From: Aselliscus stoliczkanus
Taxonomy: Eukaryota; Chordata; Mammalia; Chiroptera; Hipposideridae
Reading direction: 5' to 3'
NCBI GenBank assembly: GCA_033961575.1
Contig: CM066728.1
Coordinates: 37,820,352 to 37,884,351, forward strand
Length of the DNA: 64,000 bases
This document shows positions 11,571 to 25,290 of the stretch, one piece after another (position 1 is the stretch's first letter; each line of letters begins with the position of its first letter). The translations under genes and the position numbers were made by a program. The notes beneath the pieces are model-generated. The model worked only from the letters and a program-made list of their open reading frames with translations, did no database searches and was not told where the DNA came from.

Positions 11571-14500
11571 AGGGACCAAGAATTGGGAGGAAAGAAGAGA
11601 ATTCCATCCAAAAGCAAAACTTATAAATTAGTACAGCCTAATTTATCCCCTAGTCAAAAACGCAAGTCTTTTCTGGCTTCACAAAGACTGCATGTAATTG
11701 GAGAGGTAAGGGGAGGAACAAGAACCCTTTAAACTTCCAGAGTTTCAGTGATTATTTGGAAAACCTAAGGTTCTAGTAACTCTTAGATTAACTAAACTTT
11801 TCAAAAGACAACTAAAGTGTGTTCTTATCAAGTGGATCCCATTTGACTCTTCCTGACTGCCTCTACCAATCCTGTTTTTAGGTGACTGACTTCTGAAACC
11901 AGCTACCCTTCATAATCTCTATACTTCCGCTGCCTCCTAACTTACCGCCTACCCCAGATCCCCTCCTTGCTCTTGCTAAGCCCAGTGGTTTCCATCTATA
12001 GCGTTCTACGTTACAGAAAAGAAGTCAGACTAAGATTCTTGACTTAAGTCACAGATCTTATATTTAATACTCATGGAAGCTTGGGTTTACTAGTCTCTCA
12101 GCTCTTCCAAAAATATCTGTGAAGCATGCCTTGTGTTCCAGGATACTAGAACCAAGAAAAATTTATTATCTTCAGGAAGTCCATTGGCTACTAATTTGAA
12201 TAGGCTGTGACTGATGACAATCACAGGGCATTTGATGGGATAGGAAGTAGTTACAAGACATGAGGCATTTATAATAAGAGCATAAATGAAACCAGGGCTT
12301 TCTCAATCTCAGCGCTATCATCTACCAGTCTCTCAAACACTCTCCTTAGTTACTTAGGTATTTGCAAGTGGCATGTGATTATGTTCTTTCCAGCTCAACC
12401 CCTAGCATTATCATGACTGATTTTTCTATCCAGGGCCTCAAAGTTCCCTGAATGTCTTTATCTCTAATGATAATCATTCATGCTCAACTTGCAGCATCAC
12501 GTTGTACCTTTCATAACTGGGACCCACCAGTCAGAACTGCTTCACGTGAAGATTTCAGGCCACATTTGAAAGCGTCTTATAAACCTTTTACTCACTTACC
12601 CCAACTAAAGTTGGTTCTTAAACTAGATTCATACAATCAGCACCTGAATTGCCCCAAGATTATTCACCCAGGCCTTCACCCCTTATACTTTCCTTCCTTT
12701 TTTTTGGTTTTGTTTTTGCCCTTTTTTCCATAGGGATACATCTGGTAGTTATGGCCAGCATGCGTTGTGACTGGTCAGAGTCCATGGTGGTAGGGTTAAG
12801 ACAATATAAGGCTTTTAGTCAGGCCATTTAGAAAATTGGTGTTTTGCCTAAAAGTCATTGTAGCCATTCTTGTGTGGGTGAATACGACCAGATTTGCTCT
12901 GATTTGAAATTCTGAAAAATTATTTTGGCTGGAGCAAGGACAACAGGTTGGAAGGCCACTGAAGATGGAGACAGACAAGTTAAATAACTCATTATTTTTA
13001 ATTGCATTTCTTAATAATTACTTTCATTACTATTAGGATAGACAATTTTTCATATTTTTATTGAAGCTTATATTCCCTCTAATTATTATGAATTTCTTAT
13101 TCATGTTCTTTGTCCAATTTTAATTGGTGTATTACTTTTTTATAAACCAATCTGGATGATTACTTATACATTTAAAAACATTAATACTTTGTCATATTTG
13201 CAGCAAATATTAATCCCAGTTTCTACTCTGCATTTTAATTCAGTTTGTTTTCCTATACAAAAAAATTGTTCACTTATATTTTCTCTAGTAGTTTTCGGGT
13301 TTTATTTTTTTAATATTTAGTTATAAATTTGAAATTTATTTTTATGTAACATGAGCTTAAGATCTAAATTGATATTTATCAAATGTATAGAATAATCTTT
13401 TGTTTTCCTTAAAATAGTCTTGTATCCTTACATTAAAATTATACATATATAGGTTTCTTTTGCCTGACTATTCTTCTTTATTAGTCTACCTAAATATTCT
13501 TGTTTCTTAACTATGTTGTTTTAAACAATGCAACCTTCTAGTTGTTAAAATGTTATGTTTCTAACATCATCAGCATGACAGCATAAATTCAAAATGAAGG
13601 CATATAAAAGGATCTGAAAGTTATTTATATTCTTCTTGTAGCTCCTTCCACATTTATCACATAACGTGCATGGTAGAAATGTAACTGATTCTTTCTGATT
13701 GAGCTGTTTCTCCCTCCAAGGATAAAATGATTTTAAGCGATTTTGGGAATTTAACTGGAAGAATTAGCCTCTACTCCAAAACAGCTCTAGATATATTCTG
13801 ACAGAGAAAACCTTTCCTTAGTCTAACATCTTATCATTCACCCTAGATTTAAAAAGTAAACCAATGATTTTAAAAATTAACAGTTGACTCTTAATCTTTG
13901 AAATATTAACACTGGGAAATAATTTTCTACAGAATACTATAACAAAAGAGAAAATTTATCAGAATTTAAAATTATTTCATTGGGCACCAAGTGAAGCAAT
14001 AAATCATAATATTACATGTTCTCTTTATGAAACCATTCAATTAAAGAAATTAAATGTCATAAAAATCATTTTCAAAATTTAAGACAGAGTTTAGAGATAA
14101 AAATATATAAATCCTCTCCATGCAAGGTCAAACATCTACCCACAATTCAAGCCAAAAGATAACAACATTTTTACACATAAATTTTAAGTCAAATAGTATT
14201 CAGTTTAATAGATAAGTTAATAAATACATTGTAGAAACTGGAATAACTTTTTCAAGTTGAAGGAAATTAACTTATTTTAAAAATTTTAAAGGAATACCCT
14301 GAACGTGTTATGTAATGGTTTATACGCCAAGTAGGTGTTTTTGATTGATTTGTTTTTTTTAATGGCATGAAAAGCATAAACAAAACTTCAGTATAGGAGA
14401 AAAGGAAGAACTGTTTTCATTTATCAATAAAAATGTTTGGCAATTTCATTGTTAACAATGATTATGATAAATTAGCCATGTATCTAAATATCTTTTTTTT

Positions 14501-15039
14501 CTTCAGATTGATTAAATTTCTCCTGTCTTTTCAAACAATGCCATCTGCATAAACCTATATCGTAATAATCTAATATGTTTCTTTAATTTTTAATTCACAT
14601 AGAATGAATGGCCAGTTAACTGTGTCTATCAGATAAGTAAATATAATCATAGAGAGAATATCTAATTACTGTGTAAATAATAATTAAATCATTAATAATT
14701 GAAAATGTTTTATTATGTTTAACCTTTTTTGTGTGAACTTGCATAAGTCATTTAACTTCTCTGCTTTCAGTCTTCATCTTTACTTGAGTGTTATTCCAGT
14801 ATTCCCAATTTCCTTGGAAATGTACATTTGAAGGTTGTCAATTAATGTTTAAATCACCACACAAGGAAAAAATCCCACAGATACATGGTTACAAAGAAAA
14901 GATAAGGCTTGAAGGCCAAGGGCTGAGGCTAAAATCTAAGGAATATTAATGATCAATTTCATCACAGCACTTAACCCGGATGTTTTCTGGTTAAGCAACT
15001 GTTTATTGCACTTTTCTGCCTGCTGAATGTAAACCTATG

Positions 15040-15120
15040 AGTGCAGAGACTTCGTCTATTATTCCAGGGTGGCTCTCCCTCTGTGGCACACAACAGATAC
15101 TCATAAAAGTTGGTTAACTG
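15040..15120 (+). repeat. L2-like 3' end
   Basis: The pattern GTGCAGAGACTTCGTCTATT ... GGCACACAACAGATACTCAT resembles the L2 3' end (GGGCAGGGACTTTGTCT ... GGCACATAGTAGGTGCTCA). Confidence 0.5.
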
Positions 15121-15289
15121 TGTTTAATTAGAAAACAGAGGAGGGACGAGGGGAAATAGGGACATAGGTGGAAGAGACAGAAGGGTAACAGAAATGAAGA
15201 AGAGAGAAAAGGAAAGGGACACAAGCCAAATGTGTGCTAGCACCTGTCTAATGATGTCTGGGCTTATCAATGTGCGTTTGCCTTTGCGT

Positions 15290-15425
15290 TCATTCATTTG
15301 GTCCTGATAACAAACCTATGAGGTACATATTACTAACCACATTTTACAGATGAATCAACTGAGGTTTAGGGGGTTAAAAATTCACCTAAAGGCAATTAAA
15401 CTCAGGATGGTTTGATTCAAATTCC
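15290..15425 (+). repeat. MIR fragment
   Basis: The stretch AACCTATGAGGTACATATTA ... CATTTTACAGATGAATCAAC ... TGAGGTTTAGGG is the MIR core. Confidence 0.7.
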
Positions 15426-15655
15426 CACATTTCCTCTACCTTGCCCTGCTGCTAAAAAGAGAGCTTTTAAATAACACTGAGAGAAAGGGATCAGTGGGGT
15501 AAAAAGAAAACCAAATTTCAATTTTAACTGACTGGATGAATAAAATAATGGTTTTGCATAAATTGAAAACGAGGAGAATTATTTTGTATAGGCAATATGA
15601 GTACTAAAAGCTGTTAATTAAATTGTCCATAATTGCAAAATTAAAAGACAAATGT

Positions 15656-15785
15656 GGGCCGGCCGAGTTGCTCAGCGGTTAAGAGCTGGCTTGGGACACC
15701 AGCTGCCTGGGTTCGGGCCACATATGAGGGCCAGTGACACTGCCCTCTAAAAAAAATATAAATAAATAAATAAATAAATAAATAG
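15656..15785 (+). mobile_element. Short tRNA-derived SINE (head only)
   Basis: GGGCCGGCCGAGTTGCTCAG ... GGGTTCGGGCCACATATGAG ... GCCCTCTAAAAAAA and a (TAAA)n tail. TSD: acaaatgt lies on both sides, at about 15646 and 15785. Confidence 0.9.
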
Positions 15786-15892
15786 ACAAATGTTATTTTA
15801 GGAATGAATAATCAATCATAATATATAATGGCATTAAGAATTACTTTTCTTTCATTCAAACTATAAAACTGGTATTAAAATAATGTGATTAT

Positions 15893-15993
15893 GGGCCGGC
15901 CGAGTGGCAGGTGGCTAAGCGCTGGCTTGGGAAGCCAGTGGCCCCGGTTCGGGTCCCACATATGAGGGCCAGTGACACTGCCCTCAAAAAAAA
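15893..15993 (+). mobile_element. Short tRNA-derived SINE (head only)
   Basis: GGGCCGGCCGAGTGGCAGG, B box GGTTCGGGTCCC, CACTGCCCTC and poly(A). The flanks repeat a TAATGTGATTAT-like sequence (taatgtggttat on the right), giving a TSD. Confidence 0.92.
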
Positions 15994-16211
15994 TAATAAT
16001 GTGGTTATAAGTGATATTTTTATAGAAATTGCTTTGCGTAAAATTTTAAACCTAAACTTTAATAGTGTCGGAAAAGAAAAATTGAGCTTCGAGTAGTTAA
16101 ACTAGTAAACACTAAAAATTTTCCTTAAAAAATTAGCTGGTCAACCCTATTGATGTCAGCAATACATAAGTCATAAGTTAATGATGTCATACTTTGCTTA
16201 AAAACTGTGTA

Positions 16212-16322
16212 GGGCCAGCCAAGTGGCGCGGTGGTTAGGAGCTGGCTTGGGACACCAGCAGCCCGGGTTCGGATCCCACATATGAGGGCCAGTGACACTG
16301 CCCTCTAAAAAAAAAAAAAAAA
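16212..16322 (+). mobile_element. Short tRNA-derived SINE (head only)
   Basis: GGGCCAGCCAAGTGGCGCGG, B box GGTTCGGATCCC, GCCCTCT and poly(A). A flanking tgtgta repeat on both sides is compatible with a TSD. Confidence 0.9.
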
Positions 16323-16559
16323 CATTGTGTAATTTATTATAGCTAAAGAACAACAAGTCAAATACTGAGTAGATCCGAAACATACCTAACCATCACCTAA
16401 AAATTAAGAGCATGCATTTTTAAAAGATTTATGCTTAATTAAAAGTAATATCAAAACTAAGGAATGAAGACTAGCAGAGAAACAAGCACACACATTAAAT
16501 CATTCTCATTTCTGTGATAATCAAATTCTCTAATATCAGCCACATAAAAGACAAAAGTA

Positions 16560-16770
16560 TTTTCCTAAGTGGCAGGTACCCCTCTACATGCTTTAAATGT
16601 GTAAATTTAACCATTCCTCACAATAAACCCAATAGTAGGTAAAAGTGTAATTCCTGTTTTATGCCTTGGGAAATGAGGACAGGAAAAGTCCCATATGGGT
16701 CTAACATCACACACTTAGTAAGTGGTAGAGCAGGGATACAAATACAAGCAGTCTGGCTCTGCAGCTGGAA
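16560..16770 (+). repeat. MIR fragment
   Basis: The segment CTACATGCTTTAAATGTGTA ... CAATAAACCCAATAGTAGG ... GGGAAATGAGGACAGGAAAA ... AGTAAGTGGTAGAGCAGGGA fits the MIR core and 3' part. Confidence 0.65.
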
Positions 16771-17377
16771 CTCTCTCTCGAGTGCTACTGCAATCACTCA
16801 TCAGTCATTGTCCCTGTGACTACTCGAGACGACGTCACTCTGTTAGAATGCCACTGCCACAATTTTTTACAAAGTGAGAAGTATGTGATACACACTAATT
16901 TTAATATTTAAACCATTTTTTTTAACTGAGTGGCACCAACTATAACCTCTCAAAAGGTGTTTTGAAGTCCTGTACCTATTTGTTCCCTCCATAAACATCT
17001 GCTGAGTGTATATCTTAGGTATATGCTAGGCAGTATGGACACATTCAAGTCAAAATGCAGCTGAGTTTCAATTAATTGTTAAATCAATTGCTTCTGTTCC
17101 ATCTCCCCCACCAAAATCTATTGTCTTTGACCCACCCTTCCCACAAACCCCAGTATATTTATAGCAATCACTAAACACTTGTTGAAATCCCAACTGACTG
17201 AATGATTCTCAGTGATTAATCATTTTTATCTGCATTAATCATAATAGATATTTAATTCTTTCCTAACTTTATGTTCTCCATTTATTATATCCTTTTAGCA
17301 CTATCCAATCCCTGGCTACATAGTTTGTGCTAAGATATTAAGAAATTCATAATTAAAAGGACAAATTTTAAATATAT

Positions 17378-17390
<13 letters not shown>

Positions 17391-17426
<36 letters not shown>
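17391..17426. repeat. (TA)n microsatellite
   Basis: 18 or so uninterrupted TA units, flanked by impure TA/CATA repeats. Confidence 0.95.
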
Positions 17427-17432
<6 letters not shown>

Positions 17433-18263
17433 TTTATATATACACATACAAAAATGAAAAGTACCTTTTTCATTTGGTGTATACATACACATATATAAAT
17501 AACTTTTCACTTACCATTTACTTGATTTAACCTAAATATCCCCTGCATAAGCATATGAATATGAACACAGATAATAGTCAAAATATAAACTGAAAAAATT
17601 TTGAAATTTTAAGGGATTGTTTTCCAATACTGAAGATACTGTGGCCTAATGCAAAAGAACATCTCTAACATCATCCATTAAGTAGCCTGTGGAACAAAAT
17701 GACTTCATTTGTATAAACTAAAGAAAAATGAATATTTAAACGAATCTTTTTTAATGAAGATATAATTGGCACACAACATTATGTTTCAGGTGTACAACAT
17801 GATTTGGTATTTGTATATATTACGAAATGATCACAATAAGTCTAGTTAACATCCATCACCACACAGTGACACAAACTTTTTCCTTGTGATGAGAACTTTT
17901 AAGATCTACTCTTTTTGCAACTTTTAAATATATACTACAGTATTATTAACTATAGTCAGCATGCTGTACATTAGATCCTGAGGACTTATTTATTTTATAA
18001 CTAGAAGTTTGTACCTTTGGACTACCTTCACTTATTTCATACAAACCCAATCCCCGCATCTGGCAATCATCAACCTGTTCTCTGTATCTATGAGTTCAGT
18101 TTTTTTTAAGATTCCACATGTAAGTGAGGTTATATAGTATTTGTCTTTCTCTGTCTTAGTTATTTCACTTAGCATCATTCCCTCAAGGTCCATCCATATT
18201 GTCACAACTGATAAGATTTCATTCTTTTTTTTATGGCAGAATAATATTCCATTGAGTGGAAAA

Positions 18264-18266
<3 letters not shown>

Positions 18267-18320
<54 letters not shown>

Positions 18321-18322
18321 CA
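18267..18322. repeat. (GATA)n microsatellite
   Basis: About 13 tandem GATA units at the place in the L1 copy where the ORF2 end sequence is interrupted. Confidence 0.95.
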
Positions 18323-18340
18323 GATCAATAGTTAGAACAA

Positions 18341-18342
<2 letters not shown>

Positions 18343-18384
<42 letters not shown>
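18343..18384. repeat. (TA)n microsatellite
   Basis: A pure TA run directly following the GATA block and also within the L1 copy. Confidence 0.95.
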
Positions 18385-18391
<7 letters not shown>

Positions 18392-19249
18392 AATCACATC
18401 TTTATCCATTAATTCATTGATGGACACTTAGGTTGTTTCCATATTTTGGATATTTTAAATAATGCTGCTATGAACAGGGGGATGATTATATCTCTTCAAA
18501 ATAGTGTTTTCATTTCCTTCATATATATACCCTGAAATGGAACTGCTGGATTATAATGGAAGTTCTATTTTTAATTTTGTTTTTTTTTGAGGAGCCTCCA
18601 TACTGTTTTCCACAGTGGCTGCTCCAGTTTACATTCCTACCAACAGTGCCCAAGACCCAAGAGTTCGCGTTCCTCCACAGCCTCGCCAACAACACTTATT
18701 TCTTGCCTTGTTGATAATAACCTTTCTAACAGGTATGAGGTGATATCTCATTGTGGTTTTGATTTGTATTTCCCTCATGGTTAGTGATGTTAAGAAATCT
18801 TGATCTGAATCATTTGGAAAGGTCAACAAGCCTTCTATAACAAAATCATAATCATCTTCTAACTCTGTTTTATAAATTTACATATCGAATAAACATAAAA
18901 CATAACATTTACCTGTAAATACACAGTTGGCATCAGATCCACAGAATTTAATAATATTAATGGTCAAGAAAGCCACTGAAAGTTTCGCATGCTAAAATTC
19001 ATGCCATATGAAGGGTGGAAGCAAGAATCTGTTAATCTACAAAACTGAAATACTAATGTAATAATTACTATAGCTGATAGTGTCCTCAAGTTAAGAAGAT
19101 TTTAAGCTATTTTCAGAGTAAAATATAAACCATATAAGCTGCACAAACCTTCTAAAATATATCTTACATATAAACTCCATTTATATACATAATAATATCA
19201 GGATTTTCACCACTGCTGTCTTTATAATAGCAAAAGATTGGAAACTATG

Positions 19250-19376
19250 TAAATATGTCACTCCTTTGTTCAGGATCTTCCATAGTTTCTAATTTCTCTA
19301 ACATCAAAGTCTTTCCAACAGTCTGCAGGGCTGTATGATCTAAATGCCCACTACCTCTCTGACCCCATCTCCTGAC

Positions 19377-19445
<69 letters not shown>

Positions 19446-19805
19446 CGCTCTGTTCGTTCCAGCCATTCTGGTTTCCTTATTGTTCGTCTAACACACGAAG
19501 CTGACTCCTGGCTCAGGGCCTTTCATCTGCTCTTACCACTGCCTGGAATATTCTCACTCCAGAGAGTCACAGCATTTGCTCCCTCGGTTCCTTCGGATCT
19601 CAGCATGAATGCCACTTTAGCAGTGAAGCATTCCTTGACCACCCTATATATACAAACACCTCCCTTTTTCTTCCATCTAGTTTCATTTTTCTCCAAGGGA
19701 TTTTTCTGACATATGTTATGTTTATTTTGTTCACTACTGTATTCCCAGAACTTAAAATGGTACCTGACATTGTAACCTAGATAAATATCTGTTTGTTGAA
19801 TGAAA
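19250..19805 (+). mobile_element. L2 LINE 3' region with internal (CT)n
   Basis: L2 landmarks in order: TCACTCCTTTGTTCAGGATC, CATTCTGGTTTCCTTATTG, CTCAGGGCCTTTCATCTGC, TGCCTGGAATATTCTCACTC, TTCCTTGACCACCCTATA and ATATCTGTTTGTTGAATG. The 121-codon frame is not a gene. Confidence 0.8.
19377..19443. repeat. (CT)n microsatellite
   Basis: A pure CT run of over 60 bp grown within the CACTCTCTCT segment of the surrounding L2. Confidence 0.95.
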
Positions 19806-20532
19806 AAAAGAAGTAGCTGTATATGCATTATTATAAAATGATACCTAAAATATATTAAGTAAAAAAGTAAGGTACAGAATACCACTGTTGTATGCTCTAC
19901 TTTATGTAAAAAGAGCAGGAGGCATAGAATATACACTTATGGTTTTATTTGCATTCAATGCTTCTGGAAGGTTACCTATGAGGTAGAGAACTGAGAAACT
20001 AAGGAAGGGACATTTAAGCGCCCAAGATATGTACATGCACTACCTGTTCAGAGAAATTAATTAAGGTCTTGCCTTTATAAATAAGAAATACATAAGATAT
20101 TCCTGCAGAAAAGTCTACAGCTCATACTTAGGAACTCAATGAGAAGTTACTAATTAATTTACATGTTAAATAAAGTACATTAAAAACAAATGAAATAGAA
20201 TATTATGCTTTAACAGTATTTCATAATATACAATATGTGTTTACATACATTTCATTTCAATTTCATAGAAATCCTGTCTGGAAAAGTGGGTATATGCACA
20301 TATTCACTTCCTCCTTTTATAGAAAAGGTTAAGGAATCTGACTATAGCTACGTAGCAGAGGTAAAGTTAAATTCAGGTCCCCTGATTCTTAGTCTGGCAC
20401 TTTTTTCAGTGTACTTGTGGAGTAAGACTTAGAATTAACATTTATCCTACATAGTTAAAGACAGAAATGTACCTGAGGATGAAAAAAGAAAGAGCTTAAA
20501 TGATGCTGTCAATATGATGTCTCAATTGATAT

Positions 20533-20593
20533 CAGTCCATTTTAGTGTCCAACTATAAAATTAAAAATAAGTTGGACACTACTGTAAAATGGA
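20533..20593. repeat. Small imperfect hairpin
   Basis: TCCATTTTAGTGTCCAACT on the left pairs with AGTTGGACACTACTGTAAAA on the right, with a 5-base bulge, around an AT-rich loop. It is possibly a relic of a small DNA transposon; the family is not recognised. Confidence 0.55.
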
Positions 20594-21639
20594 TTATTAC
20601 TGAGTCATAAGGACAAGGACTGACAATATTTGGTCAACAAACCAGATATTTTGCTGGTTGAAAATATAAAAACAACAACAACAAACAAACAGGGTTTTAT
20701 TGATAGTGACATTCAACTCAGTGGAGCTACCTCAATAAAATATGCAAAGAAGATAAATATAGGTTGTGTATTAGTCTAACAAATGTGCAATTTTAAAAAT
20801 ATCACAGTGAAGGCAACTATCTTATAGAATAGCTAAACATATTTGAAAAGAAGGAATTCATATGGTGCCATCAATTCTATATAAGGTAGACATTTAAGGG
20901 AGATCCCTTTGGCAAAATTATTACAGTGTATTTGGTTCAAAGCACATGCTATTATAAAATAACTATATTACTCTGGGGTAAAAAAGGAAGTCCAATTCCT
21001 GAATTCAACAGATATTGACTGAAAACATGTTATATTCTTACAACTAGATAGGTAAAAACAAACATGAAAGAAAGTGATGTTTTTTTTTTAATTAATTAAT
21101 TAATTAAATGAGAAAATCAGTCAATGTTTACTCAGGGATTAGAAAATTCCCATCACTTTCCAAGGGCAGCTGACAAGAATCTCACCTTCCTAATTTGCTC
21201 CAGGAGGCAGATCCTTCTGCCTTACAAGGCTAGAATTAAAGAATAAAAAAATCCTTGGGTTTCCAAAGCATTTAAACAACTCAAAATGTCTTCAGAATTA
21301 CCAGCACATTTAACCTGTCAACAATCCAATTTAGACAAGAAAGAATTTATCTTCTAATTGAGCATTTCTCAAAGTATGTTCCATTGTATGGTGGTCCCTT
21401 CAGGATACTCTTTGAAAAGGGGTTAGGCCAGTATTTCCAGATACACTACATTTCATGCTATATTTCCCCTCTTGGGCATTTGATACTAAAAGTTTAGAAA
21501 ATTCCTGCAATCAATACAACTATTTTGCCTTATCCCAGCAGGTCCAAAATTCTGAAACTCATTTCTCTTTGGAACACTTCAAAAATATCAAATTCTCTTG
21601 ATTTTCTACTACCTCACTGGTCAGTCCTCACTCAGTCTT

Positions 21640-22750
21640 TTACTGATTTCTTCTCTTCAAGACCCGTACCTTGAAGTGCCCCAGTGTTCATTCCTTATTT
21701 CTCTTTTTTCTCTATCTATTCTCTCTCATTTGGTGACCTCCTACAGTCAAAAGATTGTAAATACCATCTGATGCCTACAATTTGCAAATTTATATCTCCA
21801 TTCCAAATCATGATCCTGAACTCCAGGCCCAAATAACAAATTTCTACACTGACTACCCCATCCCCCACCAGAAAGACGAACTGAAGCCTTGTTCTTCCTC
21901 ATCAAAGCTGCTCTGTATTATAGTCCTTCCATGCACTCAAAACAAACGCCATTGCTCTAGCGTTCCTGCTGGAAACATTAAAGGTATCCTTGACTCTTCT
22001 CTTTCATATCACACACTTAATCCATATGAAATCTCATGGGCTCAACCTTCAAAATATATCTAGAAGCTAAAAAGTTCTTGCTAATTCCTGTGCTGTCATC
22101 CTGGCTCAAGCTGTCATCTTCTATCACCTGGTTGCTGTAATAATCTCATTCCTCTGTCTTCGCTCCCCTTCTCAACACAGCTGCCACAGTGATCCACTTA
22201 AAAGTCAATGAATGTCATATCTCTGTTATAATGTCCCACTGCAATGCCTCCCCATTTCACTCACTATGGTCCGTAAGATCCTGAGATCTACCCTCCATTA
22301 CTCGTCTAATCTCATTCCCTATACGTTAACAGATCCCTGCCACTTAGACCTCCAGACTGTACCTTGAACAGTCCACACATGCTCTCATCTTATAGTCTTT
22401 GCAACGGAGGTACCCTGTGGCTGCAATGCTCTTCCCCAGAAATTAAGTGGCTTACCAGCTCCCAGTTTCAAGTCTTTGTTCAAATGTCACATTCTCAACG
22501 ATGCTTATCCTGAGTTGCATTTAAAATTGTGTCCCAATCTCTAACCCTTTAGATCCCCAATGCTCTACTCTGTCACTGCTCCTTGGCACTTATCATCTTC
22601 TAATATAATATATAATTTACTTTACTAACTGCCACTCACCATAGAATAACCTCTAAGAGAGATCTTTTTATTAGCTTTATCCACTGATATAGCCCAAGCA
22701 TCTAGAAATGGGCCTGATACATAACAGGTGATCAATAAAATATTGTTTGA
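21640..22750 (+). mobile_element. L2 LINE 3' region
   Basis: L2 landmarks: GCTGCCACAGTGATCCACTT, TCCCACTGCAATGCCTCCCC, GGTCCGTAAGATCCTGAGAT, AATGCTCTTCCCCAGAAAT, CAAATGTCACATTCTCAACG and a final ATCAATAAAATATTGTTTGA. It is coding-dead. Confidence 0.8.
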
Positions 22751-23570
22751 ATAAATAAATAAAACATTTGACCACAGACAATAGAGAATTATTGTGTAAT
22801 ACTTAATATTTGTCATTTTCTCCTTGGCATTTTGACCAAAATTTGACTAGGTGAAAAAATATGTTAGAAGGATTACTTTTCCTGACAGAAATGATTTTAT
22901 AATCTGCCACCACAAATTTTTTTTAGATTTCTGTAAATTAATAGGCAAGCTTTAATTCTCATTGAATTATACAGCCAAAATAAACATCAAAACATCTAAG
23001 AACGTGATTATACAATCCTAACCCTGATTACACAACTGAATCACCTTGGAATTTTTATAAGAATACGTACTCCATGGCCCACTTCAGTGGTACAGTTCCT
23101 TGAGGCACTCTTCCACAGAGGTGTTCCCCACTGGAGAATCAATGTTTTGATTAACACTGCCATTAACTATGATCCTATAAAATAATTAATTGTCTCCTAC
23201 TCTTACATAATATCTAAGCCAAATGTTCACTATTTTCTGTAATTTCACAGATTAATTTCCTGTTCTTTCATTTCTTCCAATATTTAACTAAATTTCCTTC
23301 ACTGAAATTTATACCACTTATAAGGATGGAATGTATAAAGAAGCAATGCCAATAGAAATGCTTATGTTAATTTCAGCTTTTTCTTAAAATATTATTCATA
23401 AAAGAATGCTTAAGTGTGCAAAACATTCACTGATACAGGTGGGAGTATAATTAAGTTTAAAGAATTATGCATTATAAATATTTCTACTTGTTTTATAATA
23501 TATTGTAAAATCTAATTAATTGGCATCAATTTGAGGAATGCCTGTTTGATTTATAAAATGTTACTTTATT

Positions 23571-23962
23571 AGGCCAGCTGAGTGGCTCGTTGGTTAAGAG
23601 TTGGCTTGGGAGCGCAACCTCTGAGCAGCAGAGCCGCTGGTTCAGATCCCACATGGACCAGTGACTCTGCGCCCTCTACAGTTAACATGATGAACAACAG
23701 CTTGACCTGGAGCTGGATTTCCATGAGTAGCCGGCGACGCGGGGCAGGGGGCTTGTAGGCTGCAGCAGAGCTGCAGTGGGCTGCCATAAGCTGCCATGAG
23801 TGGCAGTCCAATGGCCAGTGAGCAACTGCCTCACCCGGGAAGAGCGCAATGATAATACCAACATGGGACAGTGAAGCGACGTCCTCTACAACTAGACTGA
23901 AGAACAAAAGGACAGCAACTTATCTGTTCCCTTTCCCTGATTCCCCAATAAAATCTTAAAAA
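23571..23962 (+). mobile_element. Long tRNA-derived SINE
   Basis: GGCCAGCTGAGTGGCTCG head, GAACAACAGCTTGACCTGGA body start, ACAACTAGACTGAAGAAC and CAATAAAATCTTAAAAAG tail. Diverged copy. Minus-strand frames across it are artefacts. Confidence 0.88.
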
Positions 23963-25039
23963 GAAATAAATGTTACTTTACTATTTTAAACTATATATAT
24001 TATAGTATTCCTTTGTAAATTCTTTAAATATTTATTAAAGGCATTGCTTCAATGAATAGATAAGATATAATTACAATTAGCATTTCAACAATTTAAAATA
24101 AATTGGATAAAATGAAATATGTGACATCACTTTGTAAAACTTACAAGGTGTTATCATCATTTAATAAAGTGTACAAGAGAAACTTTGAAAATGCCAGGAA
24201 GCAGTTATCTTAAACTGTATTATATGTTCTCTATGAAACATTATTTATTCATTTGTTTAAAAAGCTTCTCTTGAATGATTATGGAAGATAAAAAAGTCCA
24301 AATGTTCATAAATTCTTAATGAAATAGAAATTAATGAACTGGTATATTTCAAAGTCTAGTTTTTAGTCATAGTTATAAAATGAGGATGTGATATATCTAA
24401 TGACTTGAATAACTATCTTTTATTCTATCATAATAATAATTATACCACAGGCGTCATCTGCACGCAAAATTACATAAAATAGATTGCAAATTTTAAACTA
24501 TCTGCCACTAAACCAATGAAGTAACCAATTCCACACCCACATAGAGACAAAAAAGTATCATAAACCACACTCAGAGAGCAAAAGATATACTAGCTAAGGT
24601 ATTCAAAAACCAAGTAAAATTTAAAAATTCAGAAGTTCCTCTGAAAGAATGCATATACCAGGTAATTATCAAGAATCATAAAGCAAGACAGGGAATCTAG
24701 CAGGGTCCTTGGGAGCAGACAGTAAGATCCTTTTTGTCTCATAGTACAGTAAATGGAAAGAAAAAATATGTAATTCATAATTCACATTATAATGTCTAGA
24801 TTAGTATGGTTCAACTAATAACAAAAATAGCAATAACCACAACATTTTAAATAATTTATATTAATTTCCACATTTATCACATTTTCAAATTCATACCTTT
24901 TTTTCTATGAAGACATTTGAATTTAACAATCAAAATGTACTACTTAGAACAACGTAAACTTAAAAATTACTAAAATATCAACAATAGCATCATTATCTAT
25001 ATACAATAGTTCTTCTGATGGACTATATCCAGCTACCCA

Positions 25040-25290
25040 CAGAGAAAGCCAGGGATATGGCTCACGCTTTTTCAATCTTGACACTAATGGCATTTGGGGT
25101 TAGATAATTTTTTGTCGTGAGTGTGAGGGTACAGGCTGCCCTGTGTATTGCAGGGTGTTTAGCGGCATCACCAGCCTCTACCCACTAGATAACAATAGCA
25201 CTTACTAGCTGTGATAACCAAAAATCTCTGAAAACATTGGGAAATGTCTCCTAGGGGGACAAAGCTGCCCCTTGGTGAGAACCAGGAACA
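25040..25290 (+). mobile_element. MER5-type hAT-Charlie fragment
   Basis: ACACTAATGGCATTTGGGGT ... GCAGGGTGTTTAGCGGCATC ... GCCTCTACCCACTAGATAAC ... GAGAACCAGG matches the MER5A/MER5A1 pattern. The family call is by memory. Confidence 0.75.

Larger units (their letters stand above)
17750..18810 (-). mobile_element. L1 LINE 3' end (ORF2 end and 3' UTR), reverse orientation
   Basis: The left half is the complement of an L1 3' UTR (AAGATATAATTGGCACACAA ... TAACATCCATCACCACACAG ... CATGCTGTACATTAGATCCT). The right half is the complement of the ORF2 3' end, for example ATCTCATTGTGGTTTTGATT and TTCCTACCAACAGTGCCCAA. It is 5'-truncated and coding-dead. Two microsatellites have grown inside it. Confidence 0.88.

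Noticed and set aside
15656..16322. tRNA genes suggested by A/B-box-like sequences
   Set aside because: These are SINE heads. No cloverleaf with intact acceptor stem is present and all are followed by SINE bodies or poly(A) tails.
18267..18384. Regular short repeats as a CRISPR-like array
   Set aside because: Simple GATA/TA microsatellites in a mammalian L1; no spacers.
19523..19936. 137-codon minus-strand frame
   Set aside because: Antisense of an L2 3' region running into AT-rich sequence; no protein family resemblance.
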